Shown here one piece after another: positions 19,367-28,624 of a stretch of 64,000 nucleotides of DNA; position 1 is the stretch's first letter; each line of letters starts with the position of its first letter. The translations under genes were made by a program, and so were the position numbers. The DNA is from Glutamicibacter ardleyensis (GTDB lineage Bacteria; Actinomycetota; Actinomycetes; Actinomycetales; Micrococcaceae). The DNA lies in the NCBI RefSeq assembly GCF_014644555.1, contig NZ_BMKX01000001.1, forward strand, positions 434,001-498,000. Reading direction: 5' to 3'. Below the pieces are notes generated by a model. That model made no database searches and was not told the DNA's origin. It worked only from the letters and a program-made list of their open reading frames with translations.

Positions 19367-20118
19367 TGGCGCGCCTTGGCTTTCCTGGTTGCTACTACCG
19401 CGAAGAGCGCGAAAATGATTGCCCATGCCACAAGGTTAGCCGTTGGCATCCACAATGGATCCGGCGCCATCTCTACTCCTGACGGCATATCCTTGAGCAG
19501 CGGGTAGCGTGCCAACGCGACATAGCCGAACATTGGGGTGAAACGGGCGGCGTCTAACATGCCACCTTCCAAGGGCATGAACACATTTCCGAAGAAGGCG
19601 AAGAACACCATCAGCCCGGAGGCCAGACCGAGGGCGGATTCCGATTTGAAGACCATCCCCACCCCGATCCCGTAACAGGCGAAGATCATCGCGCCGAGCA
19701 GGACGATCAGGTAGCTGGCACCCCAGATCCACGGTTCGTTCACTTGCGCTCCGGTGGCGGCGCCCAAGGCGAAGACTATGGCCGCGGAAATTCCGGCGAC
19801 GGTTGCCGCGACGATCATCTTGCTGCCAACGAATACCGCCGGTGGCATTTTGGTCAGCGCGATTTGTCGGCCCCAGCCCTGCATCGTCTCGGTCGCGACG
19901 GTGCCGGCGATCGCCACGGTGCTGACTGCTGCGCCGTAGGCGGCCATGGAAATCATCAGGTAGAACTTCACGTTGCCGGCGCCCAGGTCGAAGGCGGTGT
20001 AGCTGGGAATGTTGCCGAACAGAATGTACATGGCTGCCGGGAGCAACAACGCGAAGATGAGGTTGTACCCGTCGCGGAAGTGCCGGGCGAACTCTACCCG
20101 GATATATGTGGTCATCAT
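19363..20118 (-). CDS. ABC-2 type transporter permease
   Basis: About 251 residues with six hydrophobic segments. It begins at ATG 20118 inside an ATGA overlap with the ATPase gene (MMTTYIRVEFARHFRD). An ABC-2 pattern is visible: an N-terminal amphipathic helix, a long periplasmic-side loop after the first segment, and a late FGNVFMPLEGGMLDAARFTPMFGYVALARYPLL motif typical of drug/lipid exporters. It forms the membrane part of the exporter controlled by the adjacent two-component system. Substrate not known. Confidence 0.87.
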   Translation of the reverse strand: MMTTYIRVEFARHFRDGYNLIFALLLPAAMYILFGNIPSYTAFDLGAGNVKFYLMISMAAYGAAVSTVAIAGTVATETMQGWGRQIALTKMPPAVFVGSKMIVAATVAGISAAIVFALGAATGAQVNEPWIWGASYLIVLLGAMIFACYGIGVGMVFKSESALGLASGLMVFFAFFGNVFMPLEGGMLDAARFTPMFGYVALARYPLLKDMPSGVEMAPDPLWMPTANLVAWAIIFALFAVVATRKAKARQ

Positions 20119-21032
20119 GAGGCGTCCTTGGTCAGCTGGATGAAGGCGTCTTCCAGGCTCGGGGAGGAAATTTCTAGATCGTAGGCTTGGTATTCGCCCA
20201 GCAGCGCAGCGGCAAAGCGGTCCGAGTTTTGGCATTGGAAGGCGAAACGTGAGCCGTTGCGTTCGGTAATCTGCACCGACTGATCAAATGTTGCCGCCTG
20301 CTCCCCCTGATCTTCTGAGGTGAACGACGCACTGAGCGTGCGGCCAGATATGAGCTGACGTAATTCGGCGGTGGCACCGTCGGCGACGATTTTTCCTTGG
20401 CTCATCAAGATGGTTCGTTCGGCGAAGTTTTGCGCCTCTTCTAAGTAGTGCGTGGCAAAAATGACGGTGCGCCCTTGGGTGGCTTCGGATCGCATCGTGG
20501 ACCAGAATTCGCGGCGTGCCATCACGTCCATGCCGGCCGTCGGCTCGTCGAGGATCAGCACGTCCGGATCCGGAAGTAAGGCCAGCGCGAATTTGATGCG
20601 TTGCTGTTCACCACCGGAGCACTTGCCCACACGCCGTTTAGCGATGCGGGTCAGGCCCGTTCGTTCCATGACCTCGTTGATGCGATCGGACTTGCCGTGC
20701 ATCGAGGCAATGACCGTCACGGTTTCCTTCACCGTCATATCTCTCAGTAGCCCTCCGGTTTGGAGGACGGCCGAGACGCGTCCGGAGGAAACCGCCTGGG
20801 GCGGGTCAAGACCGAGGATTTTCGCGGCACCTGCGGTCGGTTTGGTCAGCCCAAGGATCATGTCAATGGTGGTCGTTTTCCCGGCACCATTGGGCCCCAA
20901 AAAAGCCACTATTTGCCCGGTGGGGATTTGCAGGTCGATTCCTTTGACCGCCTGGACCTTGGTGCGCGAGGTGGAGAAGGTCTTGGTCAACCCGGTCAGC
21001 GAAACTGCTTCGGTTTTAATCAGCGTTTGCAT
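20115..21032 (-). CDS. ABC exporter ATP-binding protein
   Basis: 305 residues. Walker A is FLGPNGAGKTTT near residue 46, the signature is CSGGEQQRIKFALAL and Walker B is VLILDEPTAGMD, with the H-loop in IFATHYLEEA. The C-terminal extension (LEDAFIQLTK) is typical of ABC-2/DrrA-type exporters. Start set at ATG 21032 (MQTLIKTEAV). First gene of the four-gene operon reaching the response regulator; the promoter and GTCATG repeats lie 45-75 bases upstream. Confidence 0.9.
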   Translation of the reverse strand: MQTLIKTEAVSLTGLTKTFSTSRTKVQAVKGIDLQIPTGQIVAFLGPNGAGKTTTIDMILGLTKPTAGAAKILGLDPPQAVSSGRVSAVLQTGGLLRDMTVKETVTVIASMHGKSDRINEVMERTGLTRIAKRRVGKCSGGEQQRIKFALALLPDPDVLILDEPTAGMDVMARREFWSTMRSEATQGRTVIFATHYLEEAQNFAERTILMSQGKIVADGATAELRQLISGRTLSASFTSEDQGEQAATFDQSVQITERNGSRFAFQCQNSDRFAAALLGEYQAYDLEISSPSLEDAFIQLTKDAS

Positions 21033-21076
21033 ACTTATAGTCTTCGCGCGATGCCTCACGCTGAGAAGAGCAGAAA

Positions 21077-21105
21077 GTCATGTCATGACCATGACCGTTG
21101 TCATG
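21077..21105. promoter_or_regulatory. GTCATG/CATGAC palindrome cluster, probable operator of the ABC-DesKR operon
   Basis: Within 29 bases there are GTCATG at 21077, 21082 and 21100 and CATGAC at 21084 and 21090. They form two nested palindromes, GTCATG-AC-CATGAC (21082-21095) and CATGAC-CGTT-GTCATG (21090-21105). They sit 45 bases upstream of the ATPase start, where an autoregulating NarL-family regulator would bind. The remaining gap to 21364 holds the divergent dedA promoter and nothing else recognised. Confidence 0.55.
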
Positions 21106-21364
21106 CCGGTGCTGCCCTGCAGGTGCGTAGCGGTGAGAATTCGAGAACCAGATGACTTGAAACCGCGCATAGGCTGTGACCTTGGCAACTTGTGATGCAT
21201 CGTCAGCGATTTGCCTCCGATCCGCTCCGTGCACACATTGCTAAGATCTGTGCCGGTCAATGGCCTAAATACCGTTATTCTGCATGGAATTAGTGTCTGC
21301 GGGCGCAGGAGCAATATGGCCAGCTCTCTGGGAAACTCACAGCGATTTACCGTAGTCTTTGAGC

Positions 21365-22090
21365 GTGCTAGATCAAACTTCTTTCCTCTCGCTCATGACG
21401 CAGTTCGGGACGCCAACCCTCGGAGCAGCGTTCCTGCCCGACTGGCTGAATCCTGTTGTCTTCCTTAACGACCCGGCCTTAGGCCCATGGGTCGTCCTGT
21501 TAGTCTGCGGCATCGTTTTCGCGGAGACCGGACTACTTGTCGGGTTCTTCCTGCCAGGCGATTCCATGCTCTTTACCGTGGGCATGCTCATCGCGGCCGG
21601 AACGATTCATGTCCCACTGTGGCTTTTTGCCCTGTCAATCTTTGTCTGTGCCTTTGCCGGTGATCAGACTGGCTACATGATTGGTAAGAAGACGGGTCCG
21701 GCGATCTTCAAGAAGCCAGATTCCCGGTTCTTCTCGCAGGCGAACGTGGAGCGAGCACACGGATTCTTTGAGAAGTTCGGTGGCCGCGCGGTCATCCTTG
21801 CACGCTTCGTCCCCGTGGTGCGCACCTTCGTGCCGGTGATCGCTGGTGTAGCCAAGATGAACCACAAGACGTTCGTCGCCTATAACCTTATTGGTGCCTT
21901 GTTGTGGGGCGTCGGTGTGACCTTGTTAGGCTTCTGGCTGGGTCAGTTCACCTGGATCAAAGACAATATCGACATCATCTTCATCCTGATCGTCTTCATC
22001 TCGATCATTCCGATCCTGATCGAACTGCTCAAAGCCCAGATGGCGAGCAAGAAAAAGAAGAACAACCAGTCCCACGTGATCGAGGACTAA
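21365..22090 (+). CDS. DedA-family membrane protein (SNARE-associated/VTT domain)
   Basis: About 241 residues. DedA signatures: FFLPGDSMLFTVGMLIAAG, the domain core DQTGYMIGKKTGPAIF, and FGGRAVILARFVPVVRTFVPVIAGVAKM, whose Arg and Pro residues are the conserved transport motif. About five membrane segments and a Lys-rich C-terminus. DedA proteins flip polyprenyl phosphate or phospholipids and support membrane homeostasis. The start is ambiguous (TTG 21359, GTG 21365 or ATG 21395); the gene is monocistronic and convergent with the next one. Confidence 0.9.
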   Translation: MLDQTSFLSLMTQFGTPTLGAAFLPDWLNPVVFLNDPALGPWVVLLVCGIVFAETGLLVGFFLPGDSMLFTVGMLIAAGTIHVPLWLFALSIFVCAFAGDQTGYMIGKKTGPAIFKKPDSRFFSQANVERAHGFFEKFGGRAVILARFVPVVRTFVPVIAGVAKMNHKTFVAYNLIGALLWGVGVTLLGFWLGQFTWIKDNIDIIFILIVFISIIPILIELLKAQMASKKKKNNQSHVIED

Positions 22091-22095
22091 GAGTT

Positions 22096-22452
22096 TTAAG
22101 CACCCCGGCTGCGGAATTGCCCGCCGGCCCATTGCACGCCGCGGCGTATCATCCACTGTTCGCAGGGTTGAATACAGCCGCGGCGTACTCCTTTGCAGAT
22201 CAAGTCATCGCCGCGATCTATCGCTCGGATCGCTTCGGTGCCTGCCGGACGCAAGGCGTTCATGAGAACCTCGCAGTCGCAGTAACCGCCCAGCAACCGA
22301 ATTTTACGTTCTAAGGCGGTGGCCCGCGGCGCGCTGTGATCGCGGTACTCCTTCAGTACGCGCAAGGATCCGTCGCACGGCGATTGCCCGGCAACGCGGT
22401 ACATATAGCAGGCGAGACATTCGTGGTCGACGGGAAGCGGGAAGTCGCTCAT
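22096..22452 (-). CDS. DUF2695 protein
   Basis: 118 residues, Cys-rich. It carries HECLACYMYRVAG at the N-terminus, CDGSLR near residue 26, and the DUF2695 hallmark LLGGYCDCEVLMNAL near residue 53, with a further Cys pair at the C-terminus (CKGVRRGCIQPCEQW). The C-x2-C and CDC motifs suggest metal binding, but no function is established. Start ATG 22452 follows GGAGCCC. Alone between convergent dedA and an aminotransferase operon. Confidence 0.75.
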   Translation of the reverse strand: MSDFPLPVDHECLACYMYRVAGQSPCDGSLRVLKEYRDHSAPRATALERKIRLLGGYCDCEVLMNALRPAGTEAIRAIDRGDDLICKGVRRGCIQPCEQWMIRRGVQWAGGQFRSRGA

Positions 22453-22556
22453 CGCAGGGCTCCTAGCTGGCAGATGATCAGTGATTCATCTCAGCTTCAC
22501 CCCCTAGGCGGCTAAGCAACCAGCTACCTCGTCGAACTGTGCATAACTGTCTGGCG

Positions 22557-23744
22557 CTACATATTCCTTTTCAGGAATTCTTCGACTCGGTCCAGTGCTT
22601 CGGCCACCCGGTGATAGCCGGCTGCGAAGGATAACCGGATAAATAGGTTCCCCTCGAACGGGTCAAAGTCACCGCCTGGGGTGAGCGCCACCTGCGCTTC
22701 TTCCAGCACCGCGGCACAAAAAACCGAAGCCGAGCCGAACTGAGCAAGCACCTGGGGCGAGAGTTTCCCGTAGAGATAAAACGCACCGTCAGCCGGGGCG
22801 GCCGCAATAATTCCGAGCTTGTCGAGACTACCCAATACCAGTTCGCGGGTGCGCGCAAACTCGCGCACGCGGCCTTCTGCTTCTTGAAGACTGTCGGGTT
22901 CGAATGCTGCGAGAACCGCGCGTTGTGCTGGCGCTGGGGCACAAAGCGCCAGGTTCGAGGCCAACCCATCGACCACCGCCAGCATGTCATCCGGGACGAT
23001 CATCCAGCCCAGACGCCAGCCGGTCATCCCCCAGTATTTGGAGAACGAGGACACCACAATGCTGGAGCGCGAGTACTCCCAGGAGGTGTGGCCCTTACGC
23101 TCCGGGACAAACTCGATGCCGTGGTAAATTTCGTCACTAATTAGCCGCACCCCGTTGGCCTGACACCAGCTAGCCAAGGTTTCGAGTTCTTCGGCGCTGA
23201 GCATGGTGCCGGTGGGATTGTTCGGGGAGGCGATGACCAGCCCGTCGAGACGACCGTGCTGCTTTATCGCCGCTTCCAGCAGCTCGACGGTCGGCTGAAA
23301 ACGCTGCGCGGGGCCGGTAGGCAAATCCACGACGTTCAGTCCTAGCGCTTGCAAGATGTTGGCGTAAGCCGGGTATCCGGGGCGAGCCAGTGCGACGATG
23401 TCCCCCTGGTCGAACGCCGCGAGAAATGCCAGTTGGAATGCGCCGGAGGATCCCGCGGTCATCACGAAGTTCTCCGCCGGGATCTGAACACCGTAGGTCA
23501 GCCGATAATGATCGGACAGGGCCTGACGCGTGGGCTCTAAACCGCTAGTGGAGGTGTAGCCAAAGTCTGCCTGCTCGGCATGGAGTTTTGAGGCGAGCTC
23601 GTTGACGGCAGCCGGAGCTCCCCCGCCAGGTTCCCCGACGCACAAGGAGATCACGTCGTGGCCGGCGGCACGCATGGTGGCTACCGTATCGACGATTTGC
23701 ATGACTTCAAAGGGCGGTACCTGGCCACGGTTTGAGACTTTCAT
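22557..23744 (-). CDS. PLP-dependent aminotransferase class I/II (aspartate aminotransferase-like)
   Basis: 395 residues of fold-type I. Seen: the cofactor region TAGSSGAFQLAFLAAFDQGD, SPNNPTGTM near residue 165, ISDEIYHGIEF, and the Schiff-base Lys in SSFSKYWGMTGWRLGW near residue 230. C-terminal Arg of the substrate site is in FIRLSFA. It should transaminate an amino acid with 2-oxoglutarate; the amino acid cannot be assigned. ATG 23744 overlaps the stop of the upstream CMD gene (ATGA), so the two are translated together. Confidence 0.88.
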   Translation of the reverse strand: MKVSNRGQVPPFEVMQIVDTVATMRAAGHDVISLCVGEPGGGAPAAVNELASKLHAEQADFGYTSTSGLEPTRQALSDHYRLTYGVQIPAENFVMTAGSSGAFQLAFLAAFDQGDIVALARPGYPAYANILQALGLNVVDLPTGPAQRFQPTVELLEAAIKQHGRLDGLVIASPNNPTGTMLSAEELETLASWCQANGVRLISDEIYHGIEFVPERKGHTSWEYSRSSIVVSSFSKYWGMTGWRLGWMIVPDDMLAVVDGLASNLALCAPAPAQRAVLAAFEPDSLQEAEGRVREFARTRELVLGSLDKLGIIAAAPADGAFYLYGKLSPQVLAQFGSASVFCAAVLEEAQVALTPGGDFDPFEGNLFIRLSFAAGYHRVAEALDRVEEFLKRNM

Positions 23745-24229
23745 TTAGCCGTTCCTTGACCTAGTTCTTTTTCCTTCACCGGGTGGCGCGAAAGGATGGA
23801 GATGCGATTAAACGCGTTCATTGCCACCGCGATCCATTGGATCGCTGCAACCTGCTCATCGTTGAGCAGTAGCCGCGCCGAGGCAACCGCGGCGATGCGT
23901 TCCTCGGGGCTGGGTAGGTCGGTGGTGGCCTCGGCGATCGCTAGGACCGCGCATTCAAATTCGTCGAAGTGCCCGCCGCATTCATCCCACGTGCTGAGCA
24001 AGACGATGCGTTGCATTGTTTCGCCGGTAGCCAGTGCCTTACGGGTGTGCAGGTCTAAGCAGTAGGCGCAGCCGTTGATCTGTGAGACGCGCAGGTTGAT
24101 CAGTTCGGCGGTGCGATCGCTGATGCCTGCAGCGCGGTAGGATTTGGCAACTTGAGCGGAGAACTTCCCAATGGAGTTCCACAGCTCGGGGTTGGTCTTG
24201 TCGAGAAAAAGCGGGTCTGAAACGGCCAT
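23741..24229 (-). CDS. Carboxymuconolactone decarboxylase/AhpD-family protein
   Basis: 162 residues. It has the AhpD core INGCAYCLDLHTRKALATGE with the redox C-x2-C and the conserved His five residues on, preceded by ELINLRVSQ. Such proteins act as alkylhydroperoxidase-like thiol proteins. Start placed at ATG 24229 (MAVSDPLF); upstream in-frame sequence lies inside the rlmN terminator and was excluded. First gene of a two-gene operon with the aminotransferase; a functional link is not obvious. Confidence 0.85.
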   Translation of the reverse strand: MAVSDPLFLDKTNPELWNSIGKFSAQVAKSYRAAGISDRTAELINLRVSQINGCAYCLDLHTRKALATGETMQRIVLLSTWDECGGHFDEFECAVLAIAEATTDLPSPEERIAAVASARLLLNDEQVAAIQWIAVAMNAFNRISILSRHPVKEKELGQGTAK

Positions 24230-24273
24230 ATCTGAACCATACCCGTCAGGCACGTTTAGCCGCCACACATGGC

Positions 24274-24313
24274 AAGAGCCCTGCCTCACGCTTTCACGTG
24301 TGGCAGGGCTCTT
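24274..24313 (-). terminator. Hairpin terminator after rlmN
   Basis: A 12-bp perfect stem, AAGAGCCCTGCC (24274-24285) paired with 24302-24313, plus an inner CACG/CGTG pairing in the loop. It lies 13 bases after the rlmN stop. No strong U tract. Confidence 0.7.
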
Positions 24314-24326
24314 GGGTAACTGAAGA

Positions 24327-25622
24327 TTAGTCTTCGTCGGCTGCGAGCTGTCCGCAGGCGCCGTCGATTTCCTTACCACGAGTATCGCGCAGCGTGGTTG
24401 GCACGCCGAGGCTGTCCAACCGGCGCACGAACTTGCTGGTGATGTCCTTCTCGCTTCGTGTCCAGACCGAGCCCGGTACCGGGTTCAGCGGGATCGGGTT
24501 CACATGGACCCAGCCGCGGCCACGGGCGTTGAGCTTCTTCGCGAGCATTTCTGCACGCCACTCGTGGTCATTCATGTCCTTGATCAGCGCGTATTCGATG
24601 GAGACGCGGCGTCCGGTCTTCACGTAGTAGTCAAACGCGGCGTCTAGCGCCTCGTCGACCTTCCACTTTGAGTTGACCGGGATCAGTTCATCGCGCAGCT
24701 CGTCATCCGGTGCATGCAGCGACAGAGCGAAGGTCACCGGGACGTTTTCTTCGGCCAGTTTGCGGATGGCAGGAACCAGACCCACGGTGGAGATGGTGAT
24801 GCCACGCGCGCTCATGCCCAAGCCCTCAGGGGCGTCGGCGACCATACGGTGCACGGCGTTCATCACGCGCTTGTAGTTGGCCAGTGGCTCACCCATGCCC
24901 ATGAAAACGATGTTGCCCACGCGCTCATCTGGGTGCTTCTGTCCGCCCAGACCGCCCTCGGCGATCACGCGGTTGGCCTGGACGATCTGATCCAGAATTT
25001 CGGCGGTGGACATGTTGCGGGTCAGCCCGGCCTGGCCGGTGGCGCAGAATGGGCAGTTCATACCGCAACCGCATTGCGAAGAGATGCACAGGGTGATGCG
25101 GCCCGGGTAGCGCATCAGCACGGACTCAATGAGCGAACCGTCGAAGAGGCGCCAGAGGAACTTGATGGTCTTGCCATCGTCGGTTTCCAGGCGCTTCACC
25201 TCGGTGAGCAGCTTCGGGAACATCGCCTCGGCGAGTTCCGCGCGGCGCTCCTTGGGAAGATCGCTCATCTTCTCCGGGTCGGTGGTGTAGTGGGTGAAGT
25301 AGTGCGTCGACAGCTGCTTGGCGCGGAAGGCGGGCAGGCCCAGTTCCTTCAGCTTGGCCTGGCGCTCGGCCAGGGAGAGGTCGGCCAAGTGCGTTGGCGG
25401 CTGGGAGACGCGGCGCTTGGTGGCGAACTGCAGCTCGGGGCGGCCATCGGCGCCCATCTCCTGCTTCCAGCCTTCGGCCGTCGGAACGACCTGAGCGCGG
25501 CCTTCGGCCTGGGCTCGGGACTTGGAAATGCGGAGTTGCTGGGCACGCTGCGCGGCGGCCTGCTCGGTGCGCAGGACCTTACGCTCAACGGCGGAAAGTG
25601 TGGTGGAGTCGCTGGAAGTCAT
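24327..25622 (-). CDS. rlmN: 23S rRNA (adenine2503-C2)-methyltransferase, radical SAM
   Basis: 431 residues. The radical-SAM motif is CGCGMNCPFCATG. Further RlmN marks are SLIESVLMRYPGRITLCISSQ before it, GNIVFMGMGEPLANY, ISTVGLVPAIRKLA, and the C-terminal TLRDTRGKEIDGACGQLA that holds the methyl-accepting Cys. It modifies A2503 of 23S rRNA and A37 of some tRNAs. An Arg/Ala-rich N-terminal extension of about 60 residues is common in actinobacterial RlmN. Start ATG 25622. Confidence 0.96.
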   Translation of the reverse strand: MTSSDSTTLSAVERKVLRTEQAAAQRAQQLRISKSRAQAEGRAQVVPTAEGWKQEMGADGRPELQFATKRRVSQPPTHLADLSLAERQAKLKELGLPAFRAKQLSTHYFTHYTTDPEKMSDLPKERRAELAEAMFPKLLTEVKRLETDDGKTIKFLWRLFDGSLIESVLMRYPGRITLCISSQCGCGMNCPFCATGQAGLTRNMSTAEILDQIVQANRVIAEGGLGGQKHPDERVGNIVFMGMGEPLANYKRVMNAVHRMVADAPEGLGMSARGITISTVGLVPAIRKLAEENVPVTFALSLHAPDDELRDELIPVNSKWKVDEALDAAFDYYVKTGRRVSIEYALIKDMNDHEWRAEMLAKKLNARGRGWVHVNPIPLNPVPGSVWTRSEKDITSKFVRRLDSLGVPTTLRDTRGKEIDGACGQLAADED

Positions 25623-25636
25623 TGCTACCTATTGTT

Positions 25637-26803
25637 TCACGTATCTACTGGATGTTGGCGGTGAGTTTGGGCACGCATCAACGAGTCGGTCATGGTGAAA
25701 ATTCTGGCTACTGAATCGTGCAGTTCCCGGTTCGCTAAAATCCGTGAGAGCACCGCGTCGCGCGGGCCACTGAACCATTGCGGAAGCGGCCGGCCGAGCA
25801 TCATGTTCAGGTGCGCACGGCGGGCAGCAAGCCGTGCGGCGGATAACCGGGTCCGCTCAAAGGCCGCTAATTTTTGCCTGGCGGCCCCGGCACTCAGCAC
25901 CTCGGCGAGCGCCCCTGCGTCGAGGAGCCCGAGTGCGAGGCCTTGGCCGCCAATCGGGCTGATCTGGTGGGCGGCGTCGCCGATGAGGATAGTTTGGCCG
26001 TGGACCATATTCGGCACCGCACATTGTGCTGTCGTGAAGTCGCTGTGCATGGTGCGTGAGTGTTGCGCTAGCCGGTGGCCGGTGCGTTGGTGGACGAGTT
26101 CTTCCAACGACATGCTTTGGTTTTTAGGACGGTGCGCCACCCAGCGGCGTTGCTCGCCGGGCAGCGGAAAGGATTCGATAATTCCGTGTGGATGCAGGTA
26201 GAGTACCGCGGCGTCGCCCAAACCGCTGGCATCGGGATAATCTCCCATACGGTAGGCATCGGGCAGTGTTTTGCCGCGCCACGGCACCGCTAAGGCACGG
26301 CGTACTGCCGAATCCACCCCGTCGGCGCCAATCAGCCACCGGGCACCATGGACCTGGAGTTTTGCATTGCTGTGCTGCACGGTGAAGTGCACGCTATCGC
26401 TGCCCTGCCCCAGCACGCGTTGGAAGCGGCAACCTTGCTGAAGAGCCTGTGGTGCCAGCTCTTCCAGCGCCTCTCGCAAGAGCAACTGGGTTTGGCGTTG
26501 TGGCAATGTCAGCACATATGGGTAGTTACCGGGGATGCGCGCAAAATCGAGAGCCGCGCTGTGACCTGACGCGAAGACTCCCATTCCCTTGCGGATCTGC
26601 AGGCCTTGGCGCGTGAGCTGTTCAGCAATTCCGGCTTCCTGCAATATTTCCAGGGCCGGTGGATGCAACCCGATTGCTCGCGAATGCTCGCCCATCTCCT
26701 GACGTTTTTCGAAGACTTGCACGCGATGGCCGCGTTTAGTTAGCAAGATGGCGAGGGTTAATCCCACCGGTCCGGCGCCGATGATGGCGATGTCACAATG
26801 CAT
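25637..26803 (-). CDS. FAD-dependent aromatic monooxygenase (SrsC-like hydroxylase)
   Basis: 388 residues of the PHBH-type flavin monooxygenase family. FAD motif IIGAGPVGLTLA near residue 7, DG motif WLIGADGVDSAVR, and the GD motif TILIGDAAHQISPIGGQGLALGL. It overlaps the methyltransferase gene by 11 bases. In S. griseus the srsABC operon has the same order (type III PKS, methyltransferase, flavin hydroxylase) and makes methoxylated alkylresorcinol/quinone phenolic lipids. By analogy this enzyme should hydroxylate the PKS-derived ring. The substrate is inferred only from context. Confidence 0.85.
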   Translation of the reverse strand: MHCDIAIIGAGPVGLTLAILLTKRGHRVQVFEKRQEMGEHSRAIGLHPPALEILQEAGIAEQLTRQGLQIRKGMGVFASGHSAALDFARIPGNYPYVLTLPQRQTQLLLREALEELAPQALQQGCRFQRVLGQGSDSVHFTVQHSNAKLQVHGARWLIGADGVDSAVRRALAVPWRGKTLPDAYRMGDYPDASGLGDAAVLYLHPHGIIESFPLPGEQRRWVAHRPKNQSMSLEELVHQRTGHRLAQHSRTMHSDFTTAQCAVPNMVHGQTILIGDAAHQISPIGGQGLALGLLDAGALAEVLSAGAARQKLAAFERTRLSAARLAARRAHLNMMLGRPLPQWFSGPRDAVLSRILANRELHDSVARIFTMTDSLMRAQTHRQHPVDT

Positions 26804-27506
26804 GGGCCGGTTCCCAGAGCAGCAGGTTCCGAAAGGGGCGGCGTTCTTCTACCCGCCACCGGGCGGGCACACGCCGAGCCAGCTCGACGGGGGTGGAACT
26901 GCGCCTGATGGAAAGCAATCCGTCGCGCCGGATGAAGGAACTGCCTGCCAGCGGCAGTGTCGCCGCCCCGAAGAGCACCGCCGCTAGCCGTGAGCGGCGG
27001 ATATCGGCGTGCATTGCTCGGCCGGTGGCCAGTCGCTGCGAGTCCGCCAGCAGTCCGGAGAATTGCTGCTCATCGAGATGATGGAGCAGGTGGTTGGAGA
27101 TGACCACATCAAACTGGGCCTCCTGCGCGACCAGCTGGCTGCTGTCGCACTGGCGGAATTCGAGGCGGCTTGCGGGCAACCCGGATTTTTGGCCGGCACC
27201 GTGCGCATAGTGGAAGGCTCGTTCATCGGGGTCGATTCCCAGAACTTTGAGGTTGATCCCCTCGGCCCACGCTCGTTTGGCCAGCATGATGGTGATATCC
27301 CCGCCACCGCAGCCGATATCCAGCAAGGTGGCTGGCCGGTGCGCGGGCAGCTGATCCACAATGAGCTCGGCGTAAAGCCTGCCCCACCCAGCCACTGCCC
27401 GATTAACCAGTGGAAATTGTGCGTAGGTCCGGCGCAGAAGTACCGGGTCGCAGTCGGGCCTGTCCATTTCTTCGACGGCGTCCTTCGCGCGGACGAGCTC
27501 GAACAT
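26793..27506 (-). CDS. Class I SAM-dependent methyltransferase of the type III PKS operon
   Basis: 237 residues. SAM motif I is LLDIGCGGGDIT near residue 62, followed by an acidic residue (LGIDPDE), a motif II/III region (FDVVISNHLLHHLDEQQF) and a hydrophobic C-terminal part (LAAVLFGAATLPLAGSSFIRR) which could sit at the membrane. ATG overlaps the PKS stop (TGATG). Likely O- or C-methylates the polyketide product. Position between PKS and hydroxylase matches srsB. Confidence 0.85.
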   Translation of the reverse strand: MFELVRAKDAVEEMDRPDCDPVLLRRTYAQFPLVNRAVAGWGRLYAELIVDQLPAHRPATLLDIGCGGGDITIMLAKRAWAEGINLKVLGIDPDERAFHYAHGAGQKSGLPASRLEFRQCDSSQLVAQEAQFDVVISNHLLHHLDEQQFSGLLADSQRLATGRAMHADIRRSRLAAVLFGAATLPLAGSSFIRRDGLLSIRRSSTPVELARRVPARWRVEERRPFRNLLLWEPAHAL

Positions 27507-28624
27507 CAGGCGTCCGGGCGCACGGTGAACAGCCCGGTTTCCACCGTCAGTCCCGGACCGAAGGCCATGGCGCAGACTCGTTCCCCGGCCTTAGCCGCCG
27601 GATTCTCCATAATTTCCTTGAGCACAAATAGCACCGTGGCACTGGACATGTTGCCGTAGTCGGCGAGGATTCTGCGGGCGGGCTCCAGCTGGACCTCGCT
27701 GAGTCCCAGCCGGTTTTGCACCCGATCCAGGATCGCTCGGCCGCCGGGATGGATCCCCCAGTGCTTGATCTGTGAAACCTGCAGTGCTGGCGCTGCGTCT
27801 TTGGCAAAGAGCGGTTCCAGTGCGCCGCTGATGTGGTCATCGATAATATGCGGGACGTAGGTGCCAAGCACCATCTCGAAGCCTTCATCGCCAATGTTCC
27901 ACGCCATGGCTTCCTCGCCGACCGGGGTCAGCACGGTTTCAAAGGCGTCCATATCCAGTCCCGTGTTGCCGCGCTGGGTCACCAGAGCCGCAGCGGCCCC
28001 GTCGGCAAAGAGCGCAGAACCCATGATGGTGTCCGGATCGTTGGAACTGCGCACATGCAGCGTGCAGAGTTCGGCGCACACCACCAATACCGTTGCGTGC
28101 GGATCTGCCAGGCAGAAATCCCGGGCAGCACGCAGCGCAGGGAACGCCGCGTAGCAGCCCATGAAGCCTAGGTGGTGGCGCACAGTGTTGGGACGTAAGC
28201 CCAGCGCGCGCACAATTTGATAGTCCGGGCCGGGGTTGTAAAAGCCCGTGCAGGACACCGTAATCACGTGGGTGATTTCATCTGCCGCTATATCGGGGCA
28301 GGCTTCCAGCGCTTTACGTGCCGCTGCGATGAATAGTTCCGGTGCGTGCGCCACATATTCGTTGTTTCTCGTCGCGGTGCTTGGCGAATGAAGCTGTTGG
28401 GTGCGCGCGTCGTAGAACAGCGGATTCGCCGGTGGGTTGAGCGTATCAAAATCCGCAACACAGCTATAGCGGGTATTAATCGCTGAGGAATCAAAGGAGG
28501 TGGAGATCAGGCGTTGGCCCAGGCGGGTTAGCCCTGGTTGCACTGCGAAGACATCACGGACCTCATCTTGTTTCAGGATCGTAGCGGGCACGGCGGTCTG
28601 GATAGTACGCAGCATCACTGACAT
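27506..28624 (-). CDS. Type III polyketide synthase (chalcone synthase-like, SrsA-type)
   Basis: 372 residues of the thiolase fold. The catalytic triad can be placed: C125 in TVSCTGFYNPGPD, H292 in KHWGIHPGGR and N325 in YGNMSSAT. It lacks a signal peptide or extra domains. Bacterial enzymes of this type extend a CoA-bound starter with malonyl-CoA and cyclise it to alkylresorcinols or alkylpyrones. First gene of a three-gene overlapping operon; a GntR regulator is divergent upstream. Starter chain and ring type are not predictable from sequence alone. Confidence 0.93.
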   Translation of the reverse strand: MSVMLRTIQTAVPATILKQDEVRDVFAVQPGLTRLGQRLISTSFDSSAINTRYSCVADFDTLNPPANPLFYDARTQQLHSPSTATRNNEYVAHAPELFIAAARKALEACPDIAADEITHVITVSCTGFYNPGPDYQIVRALGLRPNTVRHHLGFMGCYAAFPALRAARDFCLADPHATVLVVCAELCTLHVRSSNDPDTIMGSALFADGAAAALVTQRGNTGLDMDAFETVLTPVGEEAMAWNIGDEGFEMVLGTYVPHIIDDHISGALEPLFAKDAAPALQVSQIKHWGIHPGGRAILDRVQNRLGLSEVQLEPARRILADYGNMSSATVLFVLKEIMENPAAKAGERVCAMAFGPGLTVETGLFTVRPDA

